DNA of 54,543 nucleotides from an uncultured Hyphomicrobiales bacterium (GTDB lineage Bacteria; Pseudomonadota; Alphaproteobacteria; Rhizobiales; Beijerinckiaceae), in NCBI GenBank assembly GCA_903847605.1, contig CAINED010000041.1, positions 1-54,543 of the forward strand, given 5' to 3'. The notes beneath the pieces are model-generated. The model worked only from the letters and a program-made list of their open reading frames with translations. It was not told where the DNA came from and searched no databases. This document shows, piece after piece, positions 1 through 8,410 of the stretch (positions are counted from its first letter, which is position 1; every line of letters starts with the position of its first letter). The position numbers were made by a program, and so were the translations under genes.

Positions 1-828
1 ATCGTGCCGCTGCCGCAAAACAGCGCCCGCAAGGTCGATGGCGGCTATGTCCTGAACGGGCGCTGGCCCTTTCTCAGCGGTCTCTATCACTCGCACTGGT
101 CGATGCTGGGACATGCCGTGAAGGGCGAGGACGGCGTCGCCCGTCATCACTTTTTTCTCGTGCCGGCGAGCGATCGCATCTTCGTCGACGACTGGCATGT
201 GCTTGGTCTCTGCGGCACCGGCAGCGCCTCCATCGACATCAAGGATGTCTTCGTGCCGGATCATCGCGTGATGATGAATGCAAAGGCGATGGCGGGCGAT
301 GCGCCGGGCGCCGAGTTCAATCGCAATCCTGCCTATCGCATGCCGATCTTCGGCTACACGCTGAATGGCCTTGGCTCGGTGACGACGGGCATCCTGCTGG
401 GCATGGTCGCTGACTTCACGAAATTCGTCGCGGCGGCGGCGCGCCGCCCGCATCCTCCGCCGGGCCTCGCCAATCTCACCGAGCGTGTCGCGGAATCGGC
501 CATCGAGGCGGATGTCTGCGCGTCCATGATCCGCCAGTCCAACCGGCGCATCGACGCGATCCTGCTTTCCGGCCAGCGCCTGACGGAAGAGGACGCGACG
601 ATCAACACCCGCAACATCGCATGGGTGAACATGGTGGCGCGGCGCGCGGCGACGCGCATGTTCGAGGTCAGCGGCGCGCATGGCCTCCTGCTGCCCGGTC
701 CGCTCCAGCGCGCGTTCCGCGACATCTATGCGGCAGGCGTGCACCGCGCGTTGAACTGGGACGCCGCCGCCATGCGCTACGGCAAGATGCTGACGGGGCA
801 GGCCCCTGACGCGCCGCATTTCCAGTAA
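1..828 (+). CDS. acyl-CoA dehydrogenase family protein, 5'-truncated
   Basis: The reading frame is open from base 1, so the start lies outside the window; 275 residues and the stop are visible. The visible part begins in the middle beta domain (GGYVLNGRWPFLSG, where flavin and substrate contacts usually lie) and ends in the four-helix C-terminal domain. The pattern fits the subgroup of acyl-CoA dehydrogenases related to flavin-dependent monooxygenases such as DszC or HpaB-type hydroxylases (Acyl-CoA_dh_2 C-terminal domain). The catalytic glutamate of classical acyl-CoA dehydrogenases is not obvious in the visible C-terminus, so it may be an oxygenase rather than a dehydrogenase. The MetE-like gene follows 83 bases later on the same strand. 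Confidence 0.8.
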   Translation: MVPLPQNSARKVDGGYVLNGRWPFLSGLYHSHWSMLGHAVKGEDGVARHHFFLVPASDRIFVDDWHVLGLCGTGSASIDIKDVFVPDHRVMMNAKAMAGDAPGAEFNRNPAYRMPIFGYTLNGLGSVTTGILLGMVADFTKFVAAAARRPHPPPGLANLTERVAESAIEADVCASMIRQSNRRIDAILLSGQRLTEEDATINTRNIAWVNMVARRAATRMFEVSGAHGLLLPGPLQRAFRDIYAAGVHRALNWDAAAMRYGKMLTGQAPDAPHFQ

Positions 829-911
829 TTTCGGCCGGTCCCACGCTTGCCTTGGGCAAATGTGGGCCGCTAGAACATCTCCACAACAAACCTTATTCAC
901 GAGGAAACGTC

Positions 912-2051
912 ATGGCATCGCCCAATCGCGCCCCCTTCCGCGCCGATCACGTCGGCTCATTCCTGCGCCCGAAAGAACTTCTGGACGCGCGCGAGACATT
1001 CCGCACCGGCGCGATCACGCGTGAGGCGCTTACCGAGGTCGAGGATCGTCTCATTCGCGACGTCGTGAAGAAGCAGGAAGCGACGGGAATCCAGGCGATC
1101 ACCGATGGCGACTTCCGGCGGCAGTCATGGTCGGGCGATTTCATCACCTCCATTGAGGGTGTGCGTATGGAATCCGCCGGATTGCGGCCAAGCCAGGAAG
1201 CCGCGCCCGCCGGCACGGTCGTGCCGGACTGGGTGCCGCCGTCGCCCAAGACCTTCGCGAAGATGAAATTGCCCGCGGGCGGCGTGCAGACGAAGTCGTT
1301 CAACTTTCTCAAGGGCCTCGTCAGCAAGACCGCGAAAGTGACGATCCCCTCGCCCTCGATGCTGCATTTCCGTGGCGGGCGCGGAGGCGTCGACAGCGCC
1401 GCCTATCCGGACATGGAGCAATTCTTCGAGGACCTGATCGCGGTCTACAAGGGCGAAGTGCAGGCGCTTGCGGCCGCAGGCTGCAAGTATCTGCAACTCG
1501 ACGACACCAACCTCGCCTATCTCTGCGATCCCAAACTGCGCGCGCGCGTGCAGTCGCTTGGCGAAGACCCCGACAAGCTGCCGGCGCTCTATGCGCGGCT
1601 CATCAATGGTGCGATCGCGGATCGTCCGTCCGACATGCGCATCACCGTGCATCTGTGCCGTGGCAACTCGCTGAGCCGTGGCCATGCCGAAGGCGGCTAC
1701 GAGCCCGTCGCAGACCAGATGTTCAACCTGCTGAAGATCGACGGCTTCTTCCTCGAATACGACGATGCGCGCTCGGGCGATTTCGCGCCGCTGCGTTTCG
1801 TGCCGAAGGGCAATCTGCGCGTTGTCGTCGGCGTCATCACGTCGAAGTTCGCGAAACTCGAGCCGAAGGATCAGATCAAGACGCGCATCGAGGAAGCCGC
1901 GAAATTCATGCCGCTCGACCAGATGTGCCTCTCGGCGCAATGCGGCTTTGCGAGCCACACCGGCGGCAACATCATCACCGAAGACGAGCAGTGGGCGAAA
2001 CTGCGCCACGTGGTGGAGATCGCGCGCGAGGTTTGGCCGGGAGAGCTGTAA
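912..2051 (+). CDS. cobalamin-independent methionine synthase (MetE) catalytic-domain protein
   Basis: The 379-residue protein matches only the C-terminal catalytic barrel of MetE; full MetE is about 750 residues and has an extra N-terminal folate-binding half. The four zinc ligands are present: His247 and Cys249 (VHLCRGN), Glu282 (FLEYDD) and Cys344 (SAQCGF). The start is set at the ATG preceded by GAGGAA; an upstream in-frame start lacks a ribosome site. Short MetE-like proteins of this kind transfer methyl groups to thiols in some organisms, but many sit in catabolic clusters and have no known substrate. It could be a methionine synthase core enzyme or a methyltransferase for another thiol. 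It ends facing the DAPG-hydrolase gene across a terminator. Confidence 0.85.
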   Translation: MASPNRAPFRADHVGSFLRPKELLDARETFRTGAITREALTEVEDRLIRDVVKKQEATGIQAITDGDFRRQSWSGDFITSIEGVRMESAGLRPSQEAAPAGTVVPDWVPPSPKTFAKMKLPAGGVQTKSFNFLKGLVSKTAKVTIPSPSMLHFRGGRGGVDSAAYPDMEQFFEDLIAVYKGEVQALAAAGCKYLQLDDTNLAYLCDPKLRARVQSLGEDPDKLPALYARLINGAIADRPSDMRITVHLCRGNSLSRGHAEGGYEPVADQMFNLLKIDGFFLEYDDARSGDFAPLRFVPKGNLRVVVGVITSKFAKLEPKDQIKTRIEEAAKFMPLDQMCLSAQCGFASHTGGNIITEDEQWAKLRHVVEIAREVWPGEL

Positions 2052-2071
2052 GAAGCGGCTTTCGAATTTGG

Positions 2072-2095
2072 AAGGCCGGCCGGGAGGCCGGCCTT
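2072..2095. terminator. bidirectional terminator hairpin
   Basis: Ten-base perfect arms (AAGGCCGGCC and GGCCGGCCTT) flank a GGGA loop, with A residues on one side and T residues on the other. It lies between two convergent genes, which end at 2051 and 2127, so it probably serves both. Confidence 0.75.
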
Positions 2096-2126
2096 TACAT
2101 GTGCGAAGTGCATTACTGCTGCTTAT

Positions 2127-2789
2127 TCAAAACGCATTATCCTGCGTCATACGCTTGTAAACCGTCGGCAAGATCTCCGCGAGATAGCCCATCTCTTCCG
2201 TCGCATGCTGGTGCAGACGCCATGCGAGCTCTTCGGTCACGTTGGCTTTACGCAATTCGCGTTGCTTCTCCTCGGGGATTTCGACGCCGGCCTCGCGGCT
2301 TTCGATATAGCCAAGCCAGAAGCGGCTGCGCATTTCACACCCGTAATCGGTGTCGCGCACGAAATGCGTCATGCGTGCGAAATTCACCGGCTTCTCCAGA
2401 TCGCCGATGCGTGCACAGACAGCCACCGCACCTGACTTGCGATAAATGTCCGCGTCGAAGAATTCGCCGGGATCGCGAAAGTTGATGCGCAGCTTGTAAA
2501 CCGGACCGGTTGGCCCGGCGAGGTATTCGTGCACGAGATGCGAGGCGCCGATGTACTTGCCGTCAACGCGGTTCTCCCAGTCACTGAAGAGATGGTCTCG
2601 CGGATGCCAGAGTTTGTATTGCTGGGTGCCGCCGAGCCAGGAGAACCACCAGTTCACCATCTTGGCCCGACACCCCGGCATACGCGTCAGCGCCGCGACC
2701 AAACGGCGGTCGTCCTTCAACTCCTTGTGGCCGGATTCAAAATCGAGATAGCCCGGCTTGAAGAGATCGTTGGCCTGTTCGAATTCCAT
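2127..2789 (-). CDS. DAPG hydrolase (PhlG-like) family protein
   Basis: This 220-residue protein carries the signature of the DAPG_hydrolase family: WWFSWLGGTQQYKLWHPRDH near residues 67-86 and acidic/histidine residues that in PhlG bind zinc. PhlG breaks a carbon-carbon bond in 2,4-diacetylphloroglucinol, releasing acetate. Relatives act on unknown polyketide or aromatic ketones. It has no signal peptide, so it should be cytoplasmic. The gene follows the Tat-exported receptor by 27 bases on the same strand, which suggests that the receptor and hydrolase share a substrate. The divergent AraC gene upstream of the receptor is a likely regulator. The family call is fairly firm; the substrate is not known. 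Confidence 0.75.
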   Translation of the reverse strand: MEFEQANDLFKPGYLDFESGHKELKDDRRLVAALTRMPGCRAKMVNWWFSWLGGTQQYKLWHPRDHLFSDWENRVDGKYIGASHLVHEYLAGPTGPVYKLRINFRDPGEFFDADIYRKSGAVAVCARIGDLEKPVNFARMTHFVRDTDYGCEMRSRFWLGYIESREAGVEIPEEKQRELRKANVTEELAWRLHQHATEEMGYLAEILPTVYKRMTQDNAF

Positions 2790-2816
2790 GTCGATTCACT
2801 CGCGTTGATGGGATGT

Positions 2817-4112
2817 TCAGAGCAGCTTCAGCGTGCCGTCGACAGGAATGTTAGGGTGGCCGGCATTTGCCTTGATGGCGAAGCGCAATGGCTGGCCCGG
2901 CACGGGCCGTTCCCATTGGCCCGCCACAATCGGCGTGCGCGAGACGTTCTTCACCGGCCCCTTGGCGGACTTCCAGTCCACAGGGCCGATGATCGAATTG
3001 TAATTCGTGTCGGCGATCGCCTTTAGAATGCCTTCCGGCTTCTCGACGCTGTCGGCGCGCTTTAGAACGTCGATGGCGACTTCGAACAGAGCATGCAGCA
3101 TGCCGACGATGAAGCCGGGCTCGCGCCCGCCGCTCGTCGCCTTGAATCCATCGACGAGTTGCTGGCCGCTCATGCCGTTGAGGCCCGACTTGAAAGGGAA
3201 GGCCGGAGACCACGGCACTTCGCAAGTGAGGCCTTCCGCGCGGTCGCCGATGGCGGCGACGGCGGCGGGGAAGAGAAACGCCTTGCCGATAGTCGCGATC
3301 TTCGGCTTGAAGCCCTGCTGTGCTGCCTGCGTCCAGAAGGTCGAAAAATCCGGCGGTATCATCGTGCCGGTGACGATCTCGACGCCCGCCGCCTTGAAGG
3401 CGCTGATCTGCGCGGTGAAGTCGCTGGACATCGGCTGGTAGCGGCCGGGATCGACGATCTTGAACCCGGCCTTCTGAAGCGCAGGCGGCAGGGCCTGTCC
3501 CCAGGCATTGCCATCGGCGTCGTTGGCGAAGAGACCGCCCACGACCTTGTTGGTCGGCTGGTTGGACCACAGGCCGATGAAAGCGCCCAGAATATCCTCA
3601 AGGCCGAAGCAGAAGAGGTAAGTGGATTCAAAGCCAACTTTGGGATCGCCTTTGCGGCCGAAGAACCACGGCTGCCACGGGCAGGCGGTGACGATGCAGG
3701 GGACGCCATCGGCTTCGGCACGGTCCGATACCGCATTGGCGGTATCGGGCGCTCCGCCGGTGATCAGCAGGTTCACCTTGTCGCGCAGGATCAATTCGGA
3801 AGCGACTTCCGAGGCGCGCGGCGCGCTCGACTGGCTGTCCTTCTGGATGATCTGGATATCGTAGCGGCTTGCACCCTTGGTCAGCGCGCCGCCGGTCGCC
3901 TTCATCACCTCGCCGATCTGGAAGGCGTTGGTCGAACCGAAAGCGGCGAGCGGGCCGGACTGCGGCATTACGAAGCCGATCTTGATGACCTTGTTCGATT
4001 GCCCGAGGCCAGTTCCGATCAGATACGGCGAGGCGACGGTGAAACTGCCGGCGCGCATGAAGTTGCGGCGGCTGATGGCGGGCAATCCTATTCCGAATGC
4101 TTTTGTGCTCAT
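2817..4112 (-). CDS. ABC transporter substrate-binding protein, branched-chain amino acid type, Tat-exported
   Basis: The 431-residue protein has a twin-arginine signal near residues 14-20 (SRRNFMRAG) followed by a hydrophobic stretch, so it is predicted to be exported folded to the periplasm. The mature part starts with KVIKIGFVMPQSGPLAAFG, the usual first strand and loop of the Peripla_BP_6 (LivJ-like) fold, and the length fits that family. A GGAGGGG ribosome site lies upstream of the ATG. No LivFGHM permease or ATPase genes are adjacent, so it must share a transporter encoded elsewhere or act as a sensor. It is the first gene of a two-gene unit with the DAPG-hydrolase-like enzyme. Related receptors often bind aromatic acids or amides rather than amino acids. 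Confidence 0.85.
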   Translation of the reverse strand: MSTKAFGIGLPAISRRNFMRAGSFTVASPYLIGTGLGQSNKVIKIGFVMPQSGPLAAFGSTNAFQIGEVMKATGGALTKGASRYDIQIIQKDSQSSAPRASEVASELILRDKVNLLITGGAPDTANAVSDRAEADGVPCIVTACPWQPWFFGRKGDPKVGFESTYLFCFGLEDILGAFIGLWSNQPTNKVVGGLFANDADGNAWGQALPPALQKAGFKIVDPGRYQPMSSDFTAQISAFKAAGVEIVTGTMIPPDFSTFWTQAAQQGFKPKIATIGKAFLFPAAVAAIGDRAEGLTCEVPWSPAFPFKSGLNGMSGQQLVDGFKATSGGREPGFIVGMLHALFEVAIDVLKRADSVEKPEGILKAIADTNYNSIIGPVDWKSAKGPVKNVSRTPIVAGQWERPVPGQPLRFAIKANAGHPNIPVDGTLKLL

Positions 4113-4319
4113 GGAACTTATTCCCCTCCGGTGAACCGGCGGCCAAGCCGACCGTTATCGACAGGGCTAGCAAGCCTGTTGTGGCTGGCAATCCGCATCA
4201 GCGCCTCATGCGCTGTTTGGCAATTCATAGGGCGCGCGCAGAAAAATTCGGCTCCGCTGCAGCCCTCCATTGCTTTCGCGCGGCTCGCGGCTAGACTCGA
4301 GCGCGCGCTTGGGCAGGGA

Positions 4320-4338
4320 CTTGCAAAATGTGTGCAAG
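4320..4338. promoter_or_regulatory. inverted repeat upstream of the araC-type gene
   Basis: CTTGCA and TGCAAG arms are separated by seven bases, 23 bases upstream of the AraC-family start codon, within the divergent region shared with the receptor gene. It could be an operator for autoregulation. The arms are only six bases long, so chance is possible. Confidence 0.3.
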
Positions 4339-4361
4339 GGGCTGGATGACAGGAGGGCGTC

Positions 4362-5300
4362 ATGGCGGGAACGCAGACGCATCACGCGCAGGATATTGCG
4401 GGCTGGCGGGAGATTATCGGAAACGCCTTCGGCGCGCTCGAGATCGAAGCGCGGGCGGATCGTCCGTTTCGCGGTCGCTTCCGTTACAACGTGCTGTCGG
4501 ATCTCGTACTGGCCGAAGTGAGCAGCGCGAACGAGAACGCCCGGCGCACGCGAAGGCACATCGCCGGTGACAGCGAGGAGGCCTATGCCTTCGCCTTCAC
4601 GCGGCGCGGTTCGATCGAAGTGTCGCAGTTCGGAAAATCCATCGTCGCGCCGGAAGGCACGTTCACCCTGCTCGACCTTAATTCGCCATATCTGCTCGCC
4701 CATGCCGAGGAAACCGATCTCGTAACTCTGAAGGTGCCGGCTGTGATGTTGCGCGCGCGCATTCCTTCGCCAGCGCGGCACGTGCTCGAAGTCTATTCGA
4801 CGGAACGTGGCATCGCCCGCGTCTCGCGCGATCTGCTGCTCTCGCTGGTGGCGGAATGCGCTTCGGTTCCGGAAGTGCTTGCCGGGGCCTATGCGGCGCG
4901 CGTGATCGACATGTTCGGGATGCTCGTGGATGCTTCGGATGCGAATGCCGAAGGCGGAAGCATTGCCGCTGGCACGGTGCTGCAGCGTTGCAAGTCTCTT
5001 GTCGAAGCGCGTTTGTCCGACGCATCGCTCGATCCTTCTGCTGTCGCAGCGGCGGCAGGCGTATCCCTGCGCTATGCGCAGAAAGTCTTCGCCGAAACGG
5101 GCGAAACCATTAGCGACTACATCCGGCGCAGACGGCTCGACCTCTGTCGACGCGAGTTGTGCGATCCCTCGCGCGCGTCTGCATCGGTCAAATCCATCGC
5201 ACTGAATTGCGGCTTCGTTAGTCAGGCGCATTTCTCGACGCTCTACCGGCGCGCCTATGGCGTAACACCGCGCGCCGCCAGAAAAGCAAATCGAAACTGA
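4362..5300 (+). CDS. AraC family transcriptional regulator
   Basis: The 312-residue protein has an N-terminal effector/dimerisation region resembling AraC_binding_2 (about residues 20-190). A C-terminal pair of helix-turn-helix motifs spans about residues 213-312, ending with GFVSQAHFSTLYRRAYGVTP, the conserved second helix-turn-helix of the family. AGGAGG sits seven bases before the ATG. It is divergent from the Tat receptor and DAPG-hydrolase unit and lies 48 bases before a Bug receptor gene on its own strand, so it probably controls one or both in response to a small organic compound. The effector cannot be inferred. Confidence 0.9.
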   Translation: MAGTQTHHAQDIAGWREIIGNAFGALEIEARADRPFRGRFRYNVLSDLVLAEVSSANENARRTRRHIAGDSEEAYAFAFTRRGSIEVSQFGKSIVAPEGTFTLLDLNSPYLLAHAEETDLVTLKVPAVMLRARIPSPARHVLEVYSTERGIARVSRDLLLSLVAECASVPEVLAGAYAARVIDMFGMLVDASDANAEGGSIAAGTVLQRCKSLVEARLSDASLDPSAVAAAAGVSLRYAQKVFAETGETISDYIRRRRLDLCRRELCDPSRASASVKSIALNCGFVSQAHFSTLYRRAYGVTPRAARKANRN

Positions 5301-5348
5301 CGCCGCATCGGTCGATGCCGCGCCTGTTGAAATAAAAAGGGGGGAAGA

Positions 5349-6386
5349 ATGAATAAACATGTTGCCGGGCTCGCCACGGCCATCGCCACTTTCGCTTGTG
5401 CCTGCGCGTCTGCGCTGGCGCAGGAGAGTCTGGAAACCTTCTACAAGGGCAAGACGGTTTCGCTTGTCGTCGGCTCAGCGGCCGGCGGGGGCTACGACTT
5501 TTACGACCGGCTCGTTGCGCGCCATCTCGGCCGCTTCATCCCCGGCAATCCCACGGTTGTCGTGCGCAACATGCCGGGCGGCGGCGGCAATACGGCGGCG
5601 GCGCATGTGGCGACTGTCGCGCCGAAGGACGGCACGGTTCTGGGCGCAGTGCAGGCGGGCAACGTCACGGACCAGCTCACCAGCCAGCACGCCGCGCAGA
5701 TCCGCCACGACGCGCGGAAGTTCAACTATATCGGCAGCGCGAGTTCGGAAGTCTTCGTCTGCATCGTCGAGACGTCCGCGCCCTTCAAGACCGCGCAGGA
5801 CATGCGCGAACGCGAAGTCGTGCTCGGATCTGGCGGCGGCACGACCGGCGACATGGCGATGGCGCTGAAGAACATTCTCGGCTTCAAGATCAGGCTTGTC
5901 ACCGGCTACACGGGCACGCGCGACCTCACCCTCGCGGTCGACCGCAAAGAGGTTTCCGGCTTCTGCGGCTTCGGCTGGAATTCGCTGAAGTCCACCCGTC
6001 CGGACTGGCTGGAAAAGAACCAGGTTCGCATTCTGCTGCAGGAATCGACCGTCGGCCATCCCGAACTCGACAAAATGGGCGTGCCGCTGTCGATTTCGAT
6101 GGCGGCAACGGAAGAGCAGAAGCAGATGTTCGAACTGCTCTATTCCCAGGGTATTTATACGAGGCCCTTCATCATGGCCGAAGATGTCCCGGCCGATCGC
6201 GTGGCGGCGATGCGCGCCGCCTTTGTGAAGTCGCTGGCCGATCCGCAGCTTCTGGATGAGGCGAAAAAGCAGAACCTCGTCGTCACCGCCATCGACGGGG
6301 CGACGATGCAGGCCGCCGTCGCGCGCCTTTACCAGACCCCGCCGGCCGCCATCGAGAAGCTGAAAGCCGCTATTGCACTGCAATAG
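5349..6386 (+). CDS. Bug/TctC-family tripartite tricarboxylate transporter receptor
   Basis: The 345-residue periplasmic binding protein has a cleavable signal peptide (about residues 1-24, ending ASALAQ). The mature start FYKGKTVSLVVGSAAGGGYD and the later IPGNPTVVVRNMPGGGG segment are typical of Bug receptors. A strong GGGGGGAAG ribosome site precedes the ATG. It belongs to the longer FYKGK...GGGYD subtype, as do the genes at 23879 and 38909. No TctA/TctB membrane genes are nearby. Bug proteins usually bind carboxylates through backbone contacts; the ligand is unknown. It follows the AraC gene and may be under its control. Confidence 0.88.
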   Translation: MNKHVAGLATAIATFACACASALAQESLETFYKGKTVSLVVGSAAGGGYDFYDRLVARHLGRFIPGNPTVVVRNMPGGGGNTAAAHVATVAPKDGTVLGAVQAGNVTDQLTSQHAAQIRHDARKFNYIGSASSEVFVCIVETSAPFKTAQDMREREVVLGSGGGTTGDMAMALKNILGFKIRLVTGYTGTRDLTLAVDRKEVSGFCGFGWNSLKSTRPDWLEKNQVRILLQESTVGHPELDKMGVPLSISMAATEEQKQMFELLYSQGIYTRPFIMAEDVPADRVAAMRAAFVKSLADPQLLDEAKKQNLVVTAIDGATMQAAVARLYQTPPAAIEKLKAAIALQ

Positions 6387-6513
6387 AGCGTCATCGTCGC
6401 AGGCCGAAAAATCTCGGCTGGAACGTAGCCGATCACTTTGCGTTCATCCGTCGCAGGCTATACAAGAAACTGTCGTCGTTTCGTCATCGTAGCTTCTCGG
6501 ACAGGTCGCGTAA

Positions 6514-8286
6514 GTGTCGCATCAGGGATTAGCCGATCATTCGGGCCGCATGCGGGGAAAACTCGCTGCGGCTCTTAGCGTTTCCCTTGCTGCTCTTTTC
6601 GCGCTCCGCCGCCCCGCGGTATTCGTCCCCGTTCTGGTTGGCCTGTCATGGCTCGCCTTCGTCCTTTGGGTCGAGCCGGAAACGCCTGTTACCGCCTTCG
6701 TTCTGGTATTCTGCCTGGGGCTCGCGGGCTTCCTCTATGCCATGACCCGGCGCGTAGGCTTCTCGCTCGCCATCAGCCTTCTGCTGTTCGTCGCGACCTT
6801 CGCGACATCCGTGTTCAAGTTTCGCATCGCCGCGATGAATCTGCACGTCTATGACATCTTCTTCTATCTCGCAGGCATCACCGAACTCGGTTTCTTCATC
6901 GAGACGTTCGGATCGACGGCGCTGCTCTTTGCGGTCATCCTGATTGCCGGCGCTGCGCTGCTGGTCTGGAGCTTCCGCCTGGAAGCGCCGCATGCGATGG
7001 GCCGCGCAGCCTCGTTCGGGCTCGCGGCGGTCTCGGTGGGTTTCCTCGCGCTCGGCGGCTGGTGGCTCGGCGACCGCCGCCCGACCTTTTTCGACGACAA
7101 GCAATATGTCTTTTCGTCCTTCATCGCCTCGCTGACCGATCTGCCGGCGCTGGTGCGCGAGAAGGGCGTTCTGGAAATGAGCGCACAGGCGGCGCTGACG
7201 CCTGTCGTTTCCGACAAGATCGCCTGCACAGGGCCGCAGGGCGCGCCCGACATCGTTCTCTTCCTCAACGAATCCGGCATGCCGCCGGGCGTCTATCCGA
7301 ACCTTGCCTATCCTGAAGAAGTTACGCCCCTCTTCAATTCGCATGACGGCAAGATTCACAAGCTGCGCGTCGAAACCTTTGGCGGCGGCACCTGGCTCAG
7401 CGACTTCTCGGCGCTGACGGGGCTCTCGACCAATTCCTTCGGCAACATGCGCAATTTCGCGATGCAGCTGATGACGGGCCGCCTGCGTCATACGCTGCCG
7501 CAATATCTGCGCGCCTGCGGCTACGAAACGACCATCGTCTATCCCTCGATGGCGGAATTCGCTGGCTCCGGCCGCTTCTATCGCGCCATCGGCTTCGACC
7601 GCGTCATCGACAGGCGCGAACACAAGGCGCCGGACGACCGACAGCGCGACGCCTTCTATTACGATCAGGTGCTGAAAGTAATCGCGCAGGCAGACGAGCA
7701 GGAAGTACGCCGTCCGCAATTCATCGTCGCCTCCAGCATGGCGACGCACGGGCCCTGGAATTTCCGATACGCGCCGGAAGCCATGAAACGCGACGAAAAA
7801 ACGGTGTGGACCGGCGACAGGGAATTCGACGAATATCTCTGGCGTCTGGTGCTGGCCAAACGCGACCGTGACGCTTTCCGCGCGACGCTGAAGAAGCGTT
7901 ATCCGAAGGCTCCGTTCCTCTTCGTGAATTTCGGCGATCATCAGCCGGCGCTCGCGCGCCTGCCGGTCGAGAATGCGCTGGAGATCGCGGACAAGGGCAC
8001 CGCATGGCAGCTCGATCCGACAGCGCGCGCCTTCGAGACCTATTATTCTGTGGAAGCGCAGAATTTTGCGCCACGCATTGCGATGCCGGATGTGCCGATC
8101 CTGGAAATACCGCATCTCGCGACGCTCACTGTCGCGGCGGCCGGACTGCCACTCGATCCTGTTTACGAACGCCGTCTCTGGCTGATGAATATCTGCAAGG
8201 GTCTTTATACGACCTGCGGAGATCGCGGCGCGGTTCTCGCCTTCCAGCGCTGGATGGTCGACTCGCGCTGGATCGTGCAGCGCTGA
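6514..8286 (+). CDS. membrane sulfatase/phosphoglycerol transferase-like (LTA synthase-type) protein
   Basis: This is a 590-residue protein with about five or six hydrophobic segments in residues 13-180 and a large extracytoplasmic sulfatase-fold domain afterwards. Metal and catalytic positions typical of the alkaline-phosphatase/LtaS superfamily can be seen: Glu253 (FLNESGMPPG), a candidate Thr293 nucleophile (GGGTWLSDF) and Asp475-His476 (NFGDHQP). Such enzymes transfer phosphoglycerol or phosphoethanolamine to surface glycans or lipids. The start shown is GTG; an ATG at 6550 is an alternative, and neither has a clear ribosome site. It stands alone between two transport units on the same strand. 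A surface-modification role is likely, with an unknown acceptor. Confidence 0.75.
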   Translation: MSHQGLADHSGRMRGKLAAALSVSLAALFALRRPAVFVPVLVGLSWLAFVLWVEPETPVTAFVLVFCLGLAGFLYAMTRRVGFSLAISLLLFVATFATSVFKFRIAAMNLHVYDIFFYLAGITELGFFIETFGSTALLFAVILIAGAALLVWSFRLEAPHAMGRAASFGLAAVSVGFLALGGWWLGDRRPTFFDDKQYVFSSFIASLTDLPALVREKGVLEMSAQAALTPVVSDKIACTGPQGAPDIVLFLNESGMPPGVYPNLAYPEEVTPLFNSHDGKIHKLRVETFGGGTWLSDFSALTGLSTNSFGNMRNFAMQLMTGRLRHTLPQYLRACGYETTIVYPSMAEFAGSGRFYRAIGFDRVIDRREHKAPDDRQRDAFYYDQVLKVIAQADEQEVRRPQFIVASSMATHGPWNFRYAPEAMKRDEKTVWTGDREFDEYLWRLVLAKRDRDAFRATLKKRYPKAPFLFVNFGDHQPALARLPVENALEIADKGTAWQLDPTARAFETYYSVEAQNFAPRIAMPDVPILEIPHLATLTVAAAGLPLDPVYERRLWLMNICKGLYTTCGDRGAVLAFQRWMVDSRWIVQR

Positions 8287-8300
8287 TTGTCGCAGCAGCA

Positions 8301-8316
8301 AATCCACACGTGGATT
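8301..8316. promoter_or_regulatory. short inverted repeat, possible operator of the TRAP operon
   Basis: AATCCAC and GTGGATT are separated by two bases, lying 17 bases upstream of a predicted -35 box. The position would suit an activator or repressor of dctPQM. No regulator gene is adjacent. Confidence 0.35.
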
Positions 8317-8332
8317 AGCAGGCGACCCACCC

Positions 8333-8361
8333 TTGGCAAGGGCTCGAGGCCCCTCTAGCAT
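8333..8361 (+). promoter_or_regulatory. predicted sigma-70-type promoter of the TRAP operon
   Basis: TTGGCA (-35) and TAGCAT (-10) are separated by exactly 17 bases, and the dctP start codon lies 50 bases further on. The match is good for an alphaproteobacterial housekeeping promoter but is read by eye only. Confidence 0.45.
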
Positions 8362-8410
8362 GTCCGCAATCCGTCGGGAGGGATGACGGATCGGCTTCAG
8401 GAGGGATCGC

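Noticed and set aside
6403..6418. A terminator after the Bug gene (GCCGA/TCGGC)
   Set aside because: The five-base stem is too weak to support the claim.
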